From Paenibacillus sp. YPG26 (GTDB taxonomy: Bacteria; Bacillota; Bacilli; Paenibacillales; Paenibacillaceae): a stretch of 64,000 nt of DNA. The notes under the pieces are model-generated. The model saw only the letters and a program-made list of their open reading frames with translations, had not been told where the DNA came from and searched no databases. This document shows, in pieces, positions 32,287 to 41,242 of the stretch. How positions within the stretch are numbered: the stretch's first letter is position 1; each line of letters opens with the position of its first letter. The DNA is taken from NCBI RefSeq assembly GCF_023704175.1, contig NZ_CP084530.1, forward strand, positions 2,638,501-2,702,500, given 5' to 3'. The position numbers and the translations under genes were made by a program.

Positions 32287-32318
32287 GAAGAAGGCAGCCC
32301 GCATGGGCTGCCTTCTTC
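32287..32318. terminator. bidirectional hairpin between ppk2 and pgl
   Basis: 14-bp perfect stem GAAGAAGGCAGCCC (32287-32300) with GGGCTGCCTTCTTC (32305-32318), loop GCAT. It is between convergent genes; the U-tracts are poor. Confidence 0.6.
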
Positions 32319-32336
32319 GTCTACCCGTCAGTTGTC

Positions 32337-33419
32337 TTAACTGAACTGGACCGGCTTCACGCAGACCGGCTTGGATACCTTAGCTGTCTGACCGGTGAAG
32401 GTCAGCTGCCCTGTCTCCTTATTCACACGGAACACAGCCAGGTTATTGGAATCCCGGTTAGCTGCAATTAACAGACTCCCGTCTGGGGTCAGGGCAAAGT
32501 GTCTTGGATGGCCGCCTTCAGTAGATACATGTTCCACATAGGTAAGCGTGCCGCTGTCCTGATTAATCGAATAGACAACAATGCTGTCATGTCCCCGGTT
32601 GGACCCGTACAGGTATCTTCCATCCTGGGATACAGTGATTTCAGCCGTCGTATTCTCGCCCTGGAAATCTTCTGGAAGTGTAGGGACGACTTCCAGCGCA
32701 GTGAGCCTGCCCTCTTCCTGATTATAGCTGAACGCTGCAATCGTAGAGTTCACTTCATTGATCACATAGACATACTTGGCGCTCGGATGGAAAGCCAGAT
32801 GACGAGGACCTGACCCTGGTGGCAAATGGGTATCTGCATGAAACTCAAGTGTACGATTTGCCTCGTTAATTGTGTACGCGCGGACAATATCAATTCCGAG
32901 ATCGGACACGAACAGGAAGCGGCCATCCGGACTAAAGAAGGCTGAGTGCACGTGCGGCTTGTCCTGCCGTTCCGGGTCTGCTCCATGTCCCGTATGCTGC
33001 TTCGTATCCACAAGTTCTCCAATCGTTCCGTCCCCGTTCAGTGCAACAAGCCCGACAGTTCCTCCATGATAGCTGGATACAACCAGGTATTTGTTGTCTG
33101 CGTCCCGGTTAATATGACAGGTTGTGCTCTCCAGATTGACTTCCCGGCTTAGTTCACGAAGCTTGCCGGTAGAGATATCAATTTGGTAGGAAGCAGCAGC
33201 GCCCCCCTTGCCCCCATTTACAGCAGCTTCCGTAAGGGCATAGAGTCTCTGATTCTGTTCATCCACATTCAGGAAAGTTGGATTCTTCAGGCCGGACACC
33301 TGGTCCAGCTGTCTAAGTTCCCCTGTGTCTGTCTGCAGCTCGTATACATAGACACCAGGACCTTCCGCTTCGGCGTAGGATCCTATGAACAGCATCAATC
33401 GATTAGTAGATGTAGACAA
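32337..33419 (-). CDS. pgl: 6-phosphogluconolactonase (lactonase family beta-propeller)
   Basis: 360-residue seven-bladed beta-propeller lactonase (YkgB/YbhE type), likely hydrolysing 6-phosphogluconolactone in the oxidative pentose phosphate pathway. Blade repeats are recognisable (PTFLNVDEQNQRLYAL, HVHSAFFSPDGRFLFVSDLG, PRHLAFHPSAKYVYVINE, PRHFALTPDGSLLIAANRDSN). The TTG start at 33419 has GGGAGG 8 nt upstream. rpiA and gntK in the same window belong to the same metabolic area but are not in an operon with it. Confidence 0.9.
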   Translation of the reverse strand: MSTSTNRLMLFIGSYAEAEGPGVYVYELQTDTGELRQLDQVSGLKNPTFLNVDEQNQRLYALTEAAVNGGKGGAAASYQIDISTGKLRELSREVNLESTTCHINRDADNKYLVVSSYHGGTVGLVALNGDGTIGELVDTKQHTGHGADPERQDKPHVHSAFFSPDGRFLFVSDLGIDIVRAYTINEANRTLEFHADTHLPPGSGPRHLAFHPSAKYVYVINEVNSTIAAFSYNQEEGRLTALEVVPTLPEDFQGENTTAEITVSQDGRYLYGSNRGHDSIVVYSINQDSGTLTYVEHVSTEGGHPRHFALTPDGSLLIAANRDSNNLAVFRVNKETGQLTFTGQTAKVSKPVCVKPVQFS

Positions 33420-33623
33420 TCTGTATTCCTCCCTTATGTAACCGTCATTTGTACAACGACAGTGATCATTTCCTAGTAATCATATTGTTTCTCAATTTCA
33501 TGCAAAAGTCCAGCCCGGGCCACATAGCAGAGCTGTACTGAACGGGAAAGAGCGGTTTCGCTTGTGCTGGGATAAGTTGAGCCTCTAAAGTTGGAGGTTG
33601 TCTCAAAAAGTTCGAAATCAGCG

Positions 33624-33648
33624 CGAAAAAGCCTGACGTATCAGGCTT
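33624..33648 (-). terminator. terminator of the first Gfo/Idh/MocA gene
   Basis: Stem AAGCCTGA (33629-33636) with TCAGGCTT (33641-33648), loop CGTA, followed on the minus strand by TTTCGCGC. Confidence 0.65.
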
Positions 33649-33684
33649 GGAATCAGGTCAGAGTCAATATCGGTACTCCCGCGT

Positions 33685-34680
33685 CTATCTGAGCTCCACT
33701 CTTCTGCGTTCTGCCGCCGAGAGCCGGCAGGCATCCAGCAGCTTCATGTTGCGGAGAGCGTCCTCCGGGAGGAATAGCTGCGGCATATGGCCGAAGGCCG
33801 CCTTTCCGAAATCTTCGATCTGACGTACATATGCATTAATCTCAGTCTCTCTGTATTCCTGCAGTTCCCCTCTGGAGAACAGATAATACCCCGATTGCTC
33901 CTTACCGGAGAAGGCATGAGGGATCTCGATCCTGCCCTCGGACCCGACAATTTCAAGACAGCGCCGCTCTTCGGCCCACATGCCGCAGTCGAAAGTCATA
34001 GCCAACCCGCCCGCAAATTCCACAAGCCCCGAGGACATCATGTCCACCCCGTCATGCCCGCCGGAGAAGAAGGAATTCACAGTTACCGCTTCAGGCTCCA
34101 TGCCCGTGAAGAATCTTGCCGCGCTGAGTGGGTAACCGCCAACATCATAGATGGCGCCTCCGCCCCAAGCCGATCTGAAGCGGATATTATCTGCCTGATC
34201 CGGATTGTTATAAGTGAAGGAGGCTCTGATCAGACGCAGCTCTCCGATACCGCCACCGGCTACCAGCTGCTGGGCGCGTCTTAGAACAGGATGATGTCTG
34301 TACATCATCGCCTCTGCAAGCAGCACGCCCGCATCCGAGCATGCTTTGATCATTAGCTCCGCTTCCCATGCATCCAGCGAGAACGGCTTCTCACACAGCA
34401 CATGCTTGCCCGCCTGGGACGCCTTAATGGTCCATTCCTTATGGAGGTGATTGGGCAGCGGGATGTACACCGCATCCACAGAGCTGTCTTGCAGTAGCTC
34501 CTCATAGCTGCCATAAGCCTTCTGCACCCCGAATTGATCTGCCAGAGCACGGCTCTTCTCGACTCCGCGGCTAGCCACCGCTTCGATTGTCCCATTAGTG
34601 GAATTCATTATAGCGGGCATGATGCAGTCACGGGCAATCCCCGCGCAGCCCATAATTCCCCAACGAAGCTGCTCATCCAT
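33685..34680 (-). CDS. Gfo/Idh/MocA family oxidoreductase
   Basis: 331-residue NAD(P)-dependent sugar oxidoreductase. The Rossmann start is RWGIMGCAGIARD, and the family lysine motif is HVLCEKPFSLD (about residues 92-102). The second, substrate-binding domain carries GGGAIYDVGGYPLSAARFFTG with the conserved D/Y/H-region residues. It is closest in pattern to trans-1,2-dihydrobenzenediol/xylose dehydrogenase-like members, but the substrate is not determinable. It is divergent from a second member of the family at 34877. Confidence 0.88.
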   Translation of the reverse strand: MDEQLRWGIMGCAGIARDCIMPAIMNSTNGTIEAVASRGVEKSRALADQFGVQKAYGSYEELLQDSSVDAVYIPLPNHLHKEWTIKASQAGKHVLCEKPFSLDAWEAELMIKACSDAGVLLAEAMMYRHHPVLRRAQQLVAGGGIGELRLIRASFTYNNPDQADNIRFRSAWGGGAIYDVGGYPLSAARFFTGMEPEAVTVNSFFSGGHDGVDMMSSGLVEFAGGLAMTFDCGMWAEERRCLEIVGSEGRIEIPHAFSGKEQSGYYLFSRGELQEYRETEINAYVRQIEDFGKAAFGHMPQLFLPEDALRNMKLLDACRLSAAERRRVELR

Positions 34681-34876
34681 GTATTAGCCCTCCTATTCTT
34701 CAGAATCACCACGCTCGCCAGGTGGTTAAATATATTTATTAGCATACACCTGCCGCTCAGGGATGAAACACACACTTTAGTTATGATAAGGTATCCTTAA
34801 GTCAATACCCCTCTTCACCTCAGAAGTACCAATAATATCCATCCGCTTAATTATATAGTTCAGGGAGTGACATAAG

Positions 34877-35986
34877 ATGAAGAACATTAGAGTTGGAATC
34901 ATCGGTGGTGGAGGAATTGCCGGTGCTCATGCCAAAGCCTACCGCAAGCTGCCGTTTGTCGAGATTATAGCCATTGCGGATATTACACCGGGCCGGGCCG
35001 AACAGTTCGCGGAGAAGTATAATCTCAAAGACACCCGCGCGTTTACCGATTACAAGGAAATGCTTAAGATAACCGAATTGGACGCGGTGAGCATTTGCAC
35101 ACCGAACGTATCCCACCATCAGATCTCTATAGATGCATTAAGGGCAGGCAAGCAGGTCCTGCTCGAGAAGCCAATGTCAGTCACGCTTGCCGAAGCAATT
35201 GATATGGTAAATGTGTCCAAGCAGACGGGAGGCATGCTCTCCATCGGATTCCAGCCAAGGTACGATCCCAACATGAAGCTGCTCAAGGATATTGTTAGCT
35301 CCGGAGAGCTCGGCCAGATCTATTATGTCGAGACAGGTGGAGGGCGGCGGCGGGGAATGCCGGGCGGTACATTCATCAACAAGAAGCTGGCAGGAGCGGG
35401 CGCCATGGCCGATGTTGGCTGCTACTCCCTGGATTTGGTACTGAATACACTGAATCATCCCAGACCGCTGACGGTATCTGCCTTCACCACCAATCACTTT
35501 GGAACTAACAAACGGTATCATCCGGAAGCTGACAAGTTTGAAGTGGAGGACTTCGGCGTTGCCATGATCCGGTTCGAGAATGATATGGTGCTTCAATTCA
35601 AAATATCTTGGGCCATGCACATGGATACTCTGGGGCCGACGATGTTCCTCGGTACCGATGGGGGCTTGAAAGTAAGGCCCCAAGGCATTGGGCCATGGTC
35701 AGGTGTATGGCAGGGCAAGGTAGGCTCCATGCAGCTGTTCCAAGACGATAACATGGGTCATTTATCAAGAGATATTCTTCTCAAGGACGATGATATCAAT
35801 CTGTTCGACGAGAAGGTACGTGACTTTGCCGAGGCAGTCAGAGATGGCCGTCCAGCTCCAATTCCGGGAGAAGAGATTTTAATCCAGCAGGCCATTATTG
35901 ACGGAGTACTTCGTTCCTCTCAGGAACGCAAGGAAGTTAGCATTGAGCTTCCACACCATCTGACTGTCCCATCACAGCAAGCATAA
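34877..35986 (+). CDS. Gfo/Idh/MocA family oxidoreductase
   Basis: 369-residue NAD(P)-dependent oxidoreductase. Rossmann motif GIIGGGGIAGAHAKAY (residues 7-22), catalytic-lysine motif QVLLEKPMSVT (about 91-101) and the C-terminal domain with AGAGAMADVGCYSLDLVLNTL. The sequence MFLGTDGGLKVRP marks the dimer sheet. AGGGAGTG precedes the ATG. It sits back-to-back with another member of the family (about 195-bp shared upstream region), suggesting related inositol or sugar metabolism. Substrate not assigned. Confidence 0.9.
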   Translation: MKNIRVGIIGGGGIAGAHAKAYRKLPFVEIIAIADITPGRAEQFAEKYNLKDTRAFTDYKEMLKITELDAVSICTPNVSHHQISIDALRAGKQVLLEKPMSVTLAEAIDMVNVSKQTGGMLSIGFQPRYDPNMKLLKDIVSSGELGQIYYVETGGGRRRGMPGGTFINKKLAGAGAMADVGCYSLDLVLNTLNHPRPLTVSAFTTNHFGTNKRYHPEADKFEVEDFGVAMIRFENDMVLQFKISWAMHMDTLGPTMFLGTDGGLKVRPQGIGPWSGVWQGKVGSMQLFQDDNMGHLSRDILLKDDDINLFDEKVRDFAEAVRDGRPAPIPGEEILIQQAIIDGVLRSSQERKEVSIELPHHLTVPSQQA

Positions 35987-35999
35987 CAAGACCTTCGAT

Positions 36000-36032
36000 G
36001 AGCCCCCGGTTATAGCCGTGGGGCTCTTCTTG
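36000..36032 (+). terminator. terminator of the second Gfo/Idh/MocA gene
   Basis: Stem GAGCCCC (36000-36006) with GGGGCTC (36020-36026) and inner CGG/CCG, followed by TTCTTGG. Confidence 0.65.
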
Positions 36033-36169
36033 GAGTTAAATCGTTTGCACAAGTCAGTATACAAATTGCCCAAAAAAAATTGTGAAAAATGTGAGGAAAA
36101 CTGTACACGGAGGAATTATTTTGTGATACGATGATAACGCTTCCGATGATCTTTTAAGGGGGGACCTGG

Positions 36170-36523
36170 ATGTTGCAAATAAACAGTGCAGCACCGTCAC
36201 GAAATGTGTATGAGGAATTCAATCCCAAGCTGGACGCGTACTATTTCAAAGTAGGAGATTATGGTCTGATCAGCTTCCACGGAAGGAACTATACCATAAA
36301 GAAGAGAATGTCTTCCGAGGAGAAAGCCACGCTCTTATCCGACTCTTCCTTCTTTCGTCTGACCTCTAACTTCTATGTCAACCTGGACAAAATCACGCAT
36401 ATTGAGAACCAGGCAATCTACTTCAAAGATAAAATTTCGGGTGACAAGTGCATTCCCGTATCACGCAGAACTCAGGAACTAGTACGGCGCATGGTCATCA
36501 AGCTGAACCATATCGCCATCTAA
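36170..36523 (+). CDS. stand-alone LytTR DNA-binding regulator
   Basis: 117-residue protein consisting of a single LytTR domain (about residues 20-112): YYFKVGDYGLISFHGRNYTIKKRM, FFRLTSNFYVNLDKITHIENQAIYFKD and CIPVSRRTQELVRRMV follow the all-beta LytTR pattern. It has no receiver domain, so it is not a conventional response regulator. GGGGGG lies about 8 nt before the ATG. Own promoter region and terminator. LytTR outputs are used by AgrA-type systems, and this is the only one in the window, about 25 kb from the agr-like operon. No direct link is shown. Confidence 0.85.
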   Translation: MLQINSAAPSRNVYEEFNPKLDAYYFKVGDYGLISFHGRNYTIKKRMSSEEKATLLSDSSFFRLTSNFYVNLDKITHIENQAIYFKDKISGDKCIPVSRRTQELVRRMVIKLNHIAI

Positions 36524-36537
36524 GCTGGCAAATGAAG

Positions 36538-36570
36538 AAAGCCGTCCTTCGCATGTGGAGAGACGGTTTT
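36538..36570 (+). terminator. terminator of the LytTR gene
   Basis: Stem AAAGCCGTC (36538-36546) with GACGGTTTT (36562-36570), 12 nt after the stop codon. Confidence 0.65.
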
Positions 36571-36714
36571 CAGCTTGTTCGATAACCTCGGTAATTCGGA
36601 CCAGATAAATCGCCTTGTTCTGAACCCTGAGATAAGTATATCAATCCAGCTTGAAATTTCCTATTTATTGTAAAATGTGTAATGTATTTAATATTTTACT
36701 AGGAGGATGGAAAA

Positions 36715-37389
36715 TTGAAAAAAGCTGTATTAATGTTATCAGGCGGTCCAGATTCGAGTACTCTTGCTTATCTGCTTAAAAGTCAAGATTATGAGTTGCA
36801 CACTATTACTTTTAATTTTGGAGAACAAGAAGGAGAAGCTGAGCAACGTTACGCACAAGTTATTGCGAACAAAGTTAGTAAAACTCATCGTTTCGTTGAT
36901 TTCGTAAATCCTATGAAACAATTGTACGGTTTTTTTGATATACCAGATCCTATTCATATTTTAAGAAAAACTGCTAATCCGAGAGAGCCAATTAAAAATT
37001 TTGGTGCTGGTATTGCCCTTTCTTTGGCATCATCATATGCCGCAGATATAGGAGCAGATGAACTCTTTTATGCTGTTCATAAAGATGATGCAGTATATAG
37101 AGAAAATAACATAGGATTTTTTGAAACAATGTCAAAGGCTATATCAATTGAGTTAGGCAGAGAATTTAAAATTAAGGCACCATTATTGAATAAAACCAAG
37201 GCTGAAGTATTTAGATTAGCAATTGACTTAGGGTTGAAGATTGAAGAAACTTGGAGTTGTGCAAGTAACAGTGTGATACAATGCGGAACGTGTGACCCTT
37301 GTAAAGATCGCAGACTTGCTTTAATGGAAAACAACATTGATGACCTAACTGTGTATAAAAATCCATCTAATATATATATTCACAGTTAA
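36715..37389 (+). CDS. queC: QueC-like 7-cyano-7-deazaguanine synthase
   Basis: 224-residue adenine-nucleotide alpha-hydrolase. The PP-loop is LSGGPDSSTL (residues 8-17), and four zinc-ligand cysteines are in ETWSCASNSVIQCGTCDPC near the C-terminus, as in QueC. QueC makes preQ0 from 7-carboxy-7-deazaguanine. The start is TTG at 36715, with AGGAGG 8 nt upstream. The gene is visibly AT-rich with A/T-ending codons compared with neighbours, and no queD, queE or queF is nearby. That points to horizontal acquisition or an accessory role. I see no preQ1 riboswitch in the 190-bp leader. Confidence 0.85.
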   Translation: MKKAVLMLSGGPDSSTLAYLLKSQDYELHTITFNFGEQEGEAEQRYAQVIANKVSKTHRFVDFVNPMKQLYGFFDIPDPIHILRKTANPREPIKNFGAGIALSLASSYAADIGADELFYAVHKDDAVYRENNIGFFETMSKAISIELGREFKIKAPLLNKTKAEVFRLAIDLGLKIEETWSCASNSVIQCGTCDPCKDRRLALMENNIDDLTVYKNPSNIYIHS

Positions 37390-37391
37390 TA

Positions 37392-37439
37392 AAAAGTCGG
37401 TAGAGAAAAGTAATATTCTTATCTTCTCTACCGACTTTT
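37392..37439. terminator. terminator of queC
   Basis: 16-bp perfect stem AAAAGTCGGTAGAGAA (37392-37407) with TTCTCTACCGACTTTT (37424-37439), abutting the ribosome binding site of the next gene (AAAAGGAG, 37438-37446). The hairpin base overlaps that site region. Confidence 0.75.
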
Positions 37440-37452
37440 AAAAGGAGTAAAT

Positions 37453-37881
37453 ATGGCGGACTGTATTTTTTGCGAAATTGTCCATAACAGAGAGGCTGCA
37501 ATTCTAATGGAAACGGAGTACTCGCTGGCGTTCTTTGATATTTATCCTGCTACTTTAGGACATTTGCTTGTTATACCCAAAAATCACATCCCCTACTTAC
37601 ACCTGCTGGGCTCGGAAGAGATCCAGGCCGACCTGTTCAGGACACTAATTAAAGCCTGTAACATGCTCGTTAACAGTAACTTGTGTTCAGATTATGAAGT
37701 CATCCAAAGCAACGGGCCGTATGCTGATCAGGATGTGGAGCATATCCATTTTCATATCATTCCGCGATACAGTAATGATCATGTTCACATTGAACTTGAG
37801 CCTTACAAAGGAATGGTATCCACGCAGGAGCTTAATGAGCTGGCGAATCTGATTAATGACCCGAATCACAAAAAAACGTAG
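37453..37881 (+). CDS. HIT family protein
   Basis: 142-residue histidine-triad nucleotide-binding protein. The N-terminal CxxC zinc motif is CIFCEI (residues 4-9), then GHLLVIPKNHI, and the catalytic triad is VEHIHFHIIPR (about residues 97-107). Such enzymes hydrolyse nucleoside phosphoramidates or dinucleotides. AAAGGAG lies 6 nt upstream, directly after the queC terminator hairpin. Its composition is nearer the genome average than queC. Confidence 0.9.
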   Translation: MADCIFCEIVHNREAAILMETEYSLAFFDIYPATLGHLLVIPKNHIPYLHLLGSEEIQADLFRTLIKACNMLVNSNLCSDYEVIQSNGPYADQDVEHIHFHIIPRYSNDHVHIELEPYKGMVSTQELNELANLINDPNHKKT

Positions 37882-37925
37882 AGCAAGCGATGATCAACCG
37901 CCTGCCCTACGTTTATTTTATTTTT
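37872..37925 (+). terminator. terminator of the HIT gene
   Basis: AAAACGTAG near 37875 pairs with CTACGTTTAT near 37907, followed by TTTATTTTTTAAT. It overlaps the 3' end of the convergent gene at 37918. Confidence 0.65.
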
Positions 37926-38913
37926 TAATATAGATCCGGGCAGATTCTTCCCAAATCTCACCCTTGGCCAGACTGATCAGCCCGATCTCATCGGCTGGCA
38001 GATCCAATTTAGGCGCATTGACCAGGTTCATCTGGGGTTCTGGGCAGAAAAAGCCTTCTGTCGCCCCGTTATTCCATACCATCCACTGTTTATAAGAAGT
38101 CCCCACATCATAGACAAGCGTTACACCATGCTTCGTATCCGTGAGTTCCGCCCGGTTCCTTCCGTTACGCGGCACAGCCGTATAATGGTTGTCCATGGAG
38201 GCGAAGAACGGATTCACGCCGCCCGCTTTAAGCTTCTCTTCGTCCGAAGTCAGCGGCTGATACTCCCCTGTTGGCAGCATGCGTTCATTCAGCTCCCAAC
38301 GCTGACCAATTGTAATCTCAGCCTGGTAATCCTGTGCGTTCCCACCCGGAACGAACGGAGCATTGATCGCCGTATGGAATGCGATCAGACAAGGTAGCGG
38401 TTCTTCTCCATCATTCTTCACACTCACCTGTTGGGACAATCCATCCTGTCCAAGGGTGTAGCGCATTTTCACCGTGAATTCAAACGGAAAGAGCTTATAC
38501 ACGGAATGGTCTGGATTAATGCTTACTTTTACCGTAACAAAGCTCTCCAGTTCAGTCTGCCCGAATTGTTCAACTTCCCAAGGAATTGTATGCAGGAAGC
38601 CGTGTAAATGATTGCCGGTAGCCGGCTCATTGATTGGCAACTCAAGTGTCCTGCCGTTCCACGGAAAATGTCCGTCCTCATACCGGTTCGGCGGGAATAG
38701 GATTGGAATTCCATATGTACCCGGGCCTTCTCTAAAGACATCCATCTCATCCTCACCCGGCTCGCGCAGGAAACGGTAACCGTTCTCATGATCGCGGAAT
38801 GCAATCAGGTTCCCTCCAACTCCTGGCACCAGCGCGGCCTCGTATGGACCTGCTTTAAGCCAGATCGCCGGCTCGCCTTGGTAATCCCCCTCATAAGCTT
38901 TAACTTCAGCCAT
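37918..38913 (-). CDS. aldose 1-epimerase family protein
   Basis: 331-residue galactose-mutarotase-like protein. Family features are GVGGNLIAFRD, a central HLHGFLHTIPWEV with the catalytic-type histidine, IAFHTAINAPFV with the second histidine, and a C-terminal FFCPEPQMN acidic region. It belongs to the broader aldose 1-epimerase/YihR-like group rather than classical GalM. It likely equilibrates anomers of a hexose or hexose phosphate. AGGGAGAG lies upstream of the ATG. No sugar operon is adjacent. Confidence 0.85.
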   Translation of the reverse strand: MAEVKAYEGDYQGEPAIWLKAGPYEAALVPGVGGNLIAFRDHENGYRFLREPGEDEMDVFREGPGTYGIPILFPPNRYEDGHFPWNGRTLELPINEPATGNHLHGFLHTIPWEVEQFGQTELESFVTVKVSINPDHSVYKLFPFEFTVKMRYTLGQDGLSQQVSVKNDGEEPLPCLIAFHTAINAPFVPGGNAQDYQAEITIGQRWELNERMLPTGEYQPLTSDEEKLKAGGVNPFFASMDNHYTAVPRNGRNRAELTDTKHGVTLVYDVGTSYKQWMVWNNGATEGFFCPEPQMNLVNAPKLDLPADEIGLISLAKGEIWEESARIYIKK

Positions 38914-39025
38914 CTAAAAAGAACTCTCCCTTCATATGTGCAGCAGCGTAAATTTATGGATCTCTTGTCATTTTACCAGATTCTTTGGAGGTTAGCGTAT
39001 ACAGACTCTTAATCGCGAATCCGGC

Positions 39026-39076
39026 TTGTTCCTCCCTACCTGTCCATGTATAATAAGATAGCAAACATATGTTTGC
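39026..39076 (+). promoter_or_regulatory. promoter with SOS-box-like palindrome
   Basis: TTGTTC (39026-39031), 17 bp, TATAAT (39049-39054), then the perfect palindrome GCAAACATATGTTTGC (39061-39076) over the expected start point. It resembles the Firmicute LexA box (CGAAC-N4-GTTCG class), with A and T at the outer G and C positions. Confidence 0.55.
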
Positions 39077-39111
39077 ATGACACATCAAATATTGTCAGGC
39101 AGGAGGAAGAA

Positions 39112-39753
39112 ATGAAAGGAACCACACATCTGGCGATTGGTATTGCCATCGGGGCAGTTACGGCTGCTCAATATCCGTTCTCCCCGAAGAGCACCAGCCT
39201 ATACTTGGCTGTATCCGCCTTCTCTGCGCTGAGTGCCGACCTTGATGGTCCGAGCATGCTTAGTTCTAAGATTAGCAAGTTATCCAGGTCATTGAGAAAT
39301 TTCCTTCTATGGTCAGGCTTCATAGCCACCTCTATACTCATCTATCAATACTTCTCTCTGGGCGTGTTCTATCCGGAATACACAGCGGCCTCTCTGGCTC
39401 TCTTCATGCTGGGGCTGCTAACCAGCGAAGGGATGCTCCGCAATACACTGATCAGCGGTATCGGCGGGGGATTCATCTACGCCGCACTTCTATGGCAGAT
39501 GCCATGGCTGCTCGGACTGGGTGTCTTCATTGCTATCGCTCCATGGCTTAAGCACCGGGGGATGACACACACGGTATGGGCGGTGATCGCGTGGGGCCTG
39601 ATCGGACAGGGCTTGGAGCAGCAGCTACAGCTCCCGGGAATGATGACCGCCGCCACACTGGGCTACCTGTCTCATCTTATAGCTGATACACTTACCCCGA
39701 GCGGAGTTAAGTGGCTGTATCCGATCTACAAGAAACCATTCAAGCTGCCATAG
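39112..39753 (+). CDS. YdjM-like membrane-bound metal-dependent hydrolase
   Basis: 213-residue polytopic membrane protein of the LexA-regulated YdjM family (DUF457). Conserved polar motifs in membrane context are KGTTHLAIGIAIG (N-terminal His), SALSADLDGPSML, LKHRGMTHTVWAV and GYLSHLIADTLTPSGVKWLYP, together giving the His/Asp metal site. The start at 39112 has AGGAGG 5 nt upstream; the upstream in-frame extension is not supported. The E. coli relative is SOS-induced, and the palindrome in this promoter looks like a LexA box, so DNA-damage control is plausible. Confidence 0.85.
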   Translation: MKGTTHLAIGIAIGAVTAAQYPFSPKSTSLYLAVSAFSALSADLDGPSMLSSKISKLSRSLRNFLLWSGFIATSILIYQYFSLGVFYPEYTAASLALFMLGLLTSEGMLRNTLISGIGGGFIYAALLWQMPWLLGLGVFIAIAPWLKHRGMTHTVWAVIAWGLIGQGLEQQLQLPGMMTAATLGYLSHLIADTLTPSGVKWLYPIYKKPFKLP

Positions 39754-39848
39754 TCCCTTACGTCCTTCCATGATGTAAACGCTGTCCGTATCCAGGACAA
39801 GATGATATAATTTCAAATAACTACATCGATTTGGAGGGATTAATAACA

Positions 39849-41234
39849 ATGGATTACCGTATTGAGAGAGACACGATGGGCGAGATCAAGGTTCCCGCGG
39901 ACAAGCTGTGGGGAGCACAGACCCAGCGGAGCAGAGAGAACTTCCCGATCGGGATTGAGCATATGCCAATAGAGGTCATCCAAGCTTTTGCGATCTTAAA
40001 GAGAAGCGCGGCCTTGACTAACCAGAAGCTCGGAAAGCTCTCTGAAGTTAAAGCCCAAGCCATCGCCACAGCCGCAGACGAGATCGAGGCTGGCCGCTGG
40101 GACGATGAATTCCCTCTGGTTGTATGGCAGACCGGAAGCGGAACCCAATCCAACATGAACGTCAATGAAGTCATCGCCCACCGCGGCAATCAGCTGCTTG
40201 AGGAACAAGGGGCTGCGGAACGCCTGCACCCTAATGACGATGTGAATATGTCCCAAAGCTCTAATGACACATTCCCTACAGCCTTACATATCGCCGGGGT
40301 TATTGCCGTGGAGGATCAATTGCTGCCAGCAATCCTTAAGCTGGAAGAGACCTTCAAGCAGAAATCCGAACAATTCAAGGATGTAATCAAGATCGGCCGC
40401 ACTCACCTTCAGGATGCAACACCTCTAACTCTTGGACAAGAGATTAGCGGATGGCAGCATATGCTGGAGAAGAGCCGCCGGATGATCACCGAAAGTGTGC
40501 AGTATATGAAGGAGCTTGCCATAGGCGGAACCGCAGTAGGCACTGGAATCAATGCGCATCCTGAATTTGGCGACAGATCTGCCCAGGAGATCAGCGCTTC
40601 AACGGGCAAGTCATTTACATCCGCCGCGAACAAATTCCATGCTCTTACGAGTCACGACCAGGTGGCCTATACCCACGGAGCTATCAAAGCACTCGCCGCA
40701 GATGTGATGAAGATTGCTAACGATATACGCTGGCTGGCCAGTGGACCGCGCAGCGGGATCGGTGAAATTACGATTCCTGAGAATGAACCAGGCAGCTCGA
40801 TCATGCCGGGCAAGGTTAATCCAACCCAGTGTGAAGCCATCACCATGGTGGCAGCGCAGGTATTTGGCAACGATGTAACGATCGGTTTCGCAGCCAGCCA
40901 AGGGAATTTCGAGCTTAATGTGTTTAAGCCGGTAATTATATATAACTTCCTTCAGTCCACCAGACTTCTGGCTGACTCACTCATTGCGTTCAATGACAAT
41001 TGTGCGGTTGGAATTGAACCCAATTATGAGAAGCTTGAGCATAATCTGAAGAATTCTCTGATGCTGGTGACCGCTCTCAATCCACACATTGGATATGAGA
41101 ATGCAGCCAAGATCGCCAAGCTGGCCCATAAGATGAACCTTACATTGAAGGAAGCTGCCCTGCAGACTGGCTTATTGACCGAAGAACAGTTCGATCAGTA
41201 TGTCAGACCTGAGAACATGATTAGTCCCAAATAA
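39849..41234 (+). CDS. fumC: class II fumarate hydratase
   Basis: 461-residue FumC, the iron-independent fumarase of the TCA cycle. Hallmarks are [11 protein letters not shown], the substrate region [40 protein letters not shown] with the catalytic-region histidine, and the superfamily signature [11 protein letters not shown] (about residues 317-327). The start at 39849 ([12 protein letters not shown]) has GGAGGG 10 nt upstream. The downstream hydrolase begins 8 nt after the stop, so the two may be cotranscribed. Confidence 0.96.
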   Translation: MDYRIERDTMGEIKVPADKLWGAQTQRSRENFPIGIEHMPIEVIQAFAILKRSAALTNQKLGKLSEVKAQAIATAADEIEAGRWDDEFPLVVWQTGSGTQSNMNVNEVIAHRGNQLLEEQGAAERLHPNDDVNMSQSSNDTFPTALHIAGVIAVEDQLLPAILKLEETFKQKSEQFKDVIKIGRTHLQDATPLTLGQEISGWQHMLEKSRRMITESVQYMKELAIGGTAVGTGINAHPEFGDRSAQEISASTGKSFTSAANKFHALTSHDQVAYTHGAIKALAADVMKIANDIRWLASGPRSGIGEITIPENEPGSSIMPGKVNPTQCEAITMVAAQVFGNDVTIGFAASQGNFELNVFKPVIIYNFLQSTRLLADSLIAFNDNCAVGIEPNYEKLEHNLKNSLMLVTALNPHIGYENAAKIAKLAHKMNLTLKEAALQTGLLTEEQFDQYVRPENMISPK

Positions 41235-41242
41235 TCTTCGCC

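Noticed and set aside
33585..33625. GGAGGTTGTCTCAAAAAG, similar to the ends of some insertion sequences
   Set aside because: No second end, no transposase fragment and no target duplication nearby; could be chance.
36590..36714. Searched for a preQ1 riboswitch ahead of queC
   Set aside because: No C-rich loop/A-rich tail pseudoknot pattern was found in the leader.
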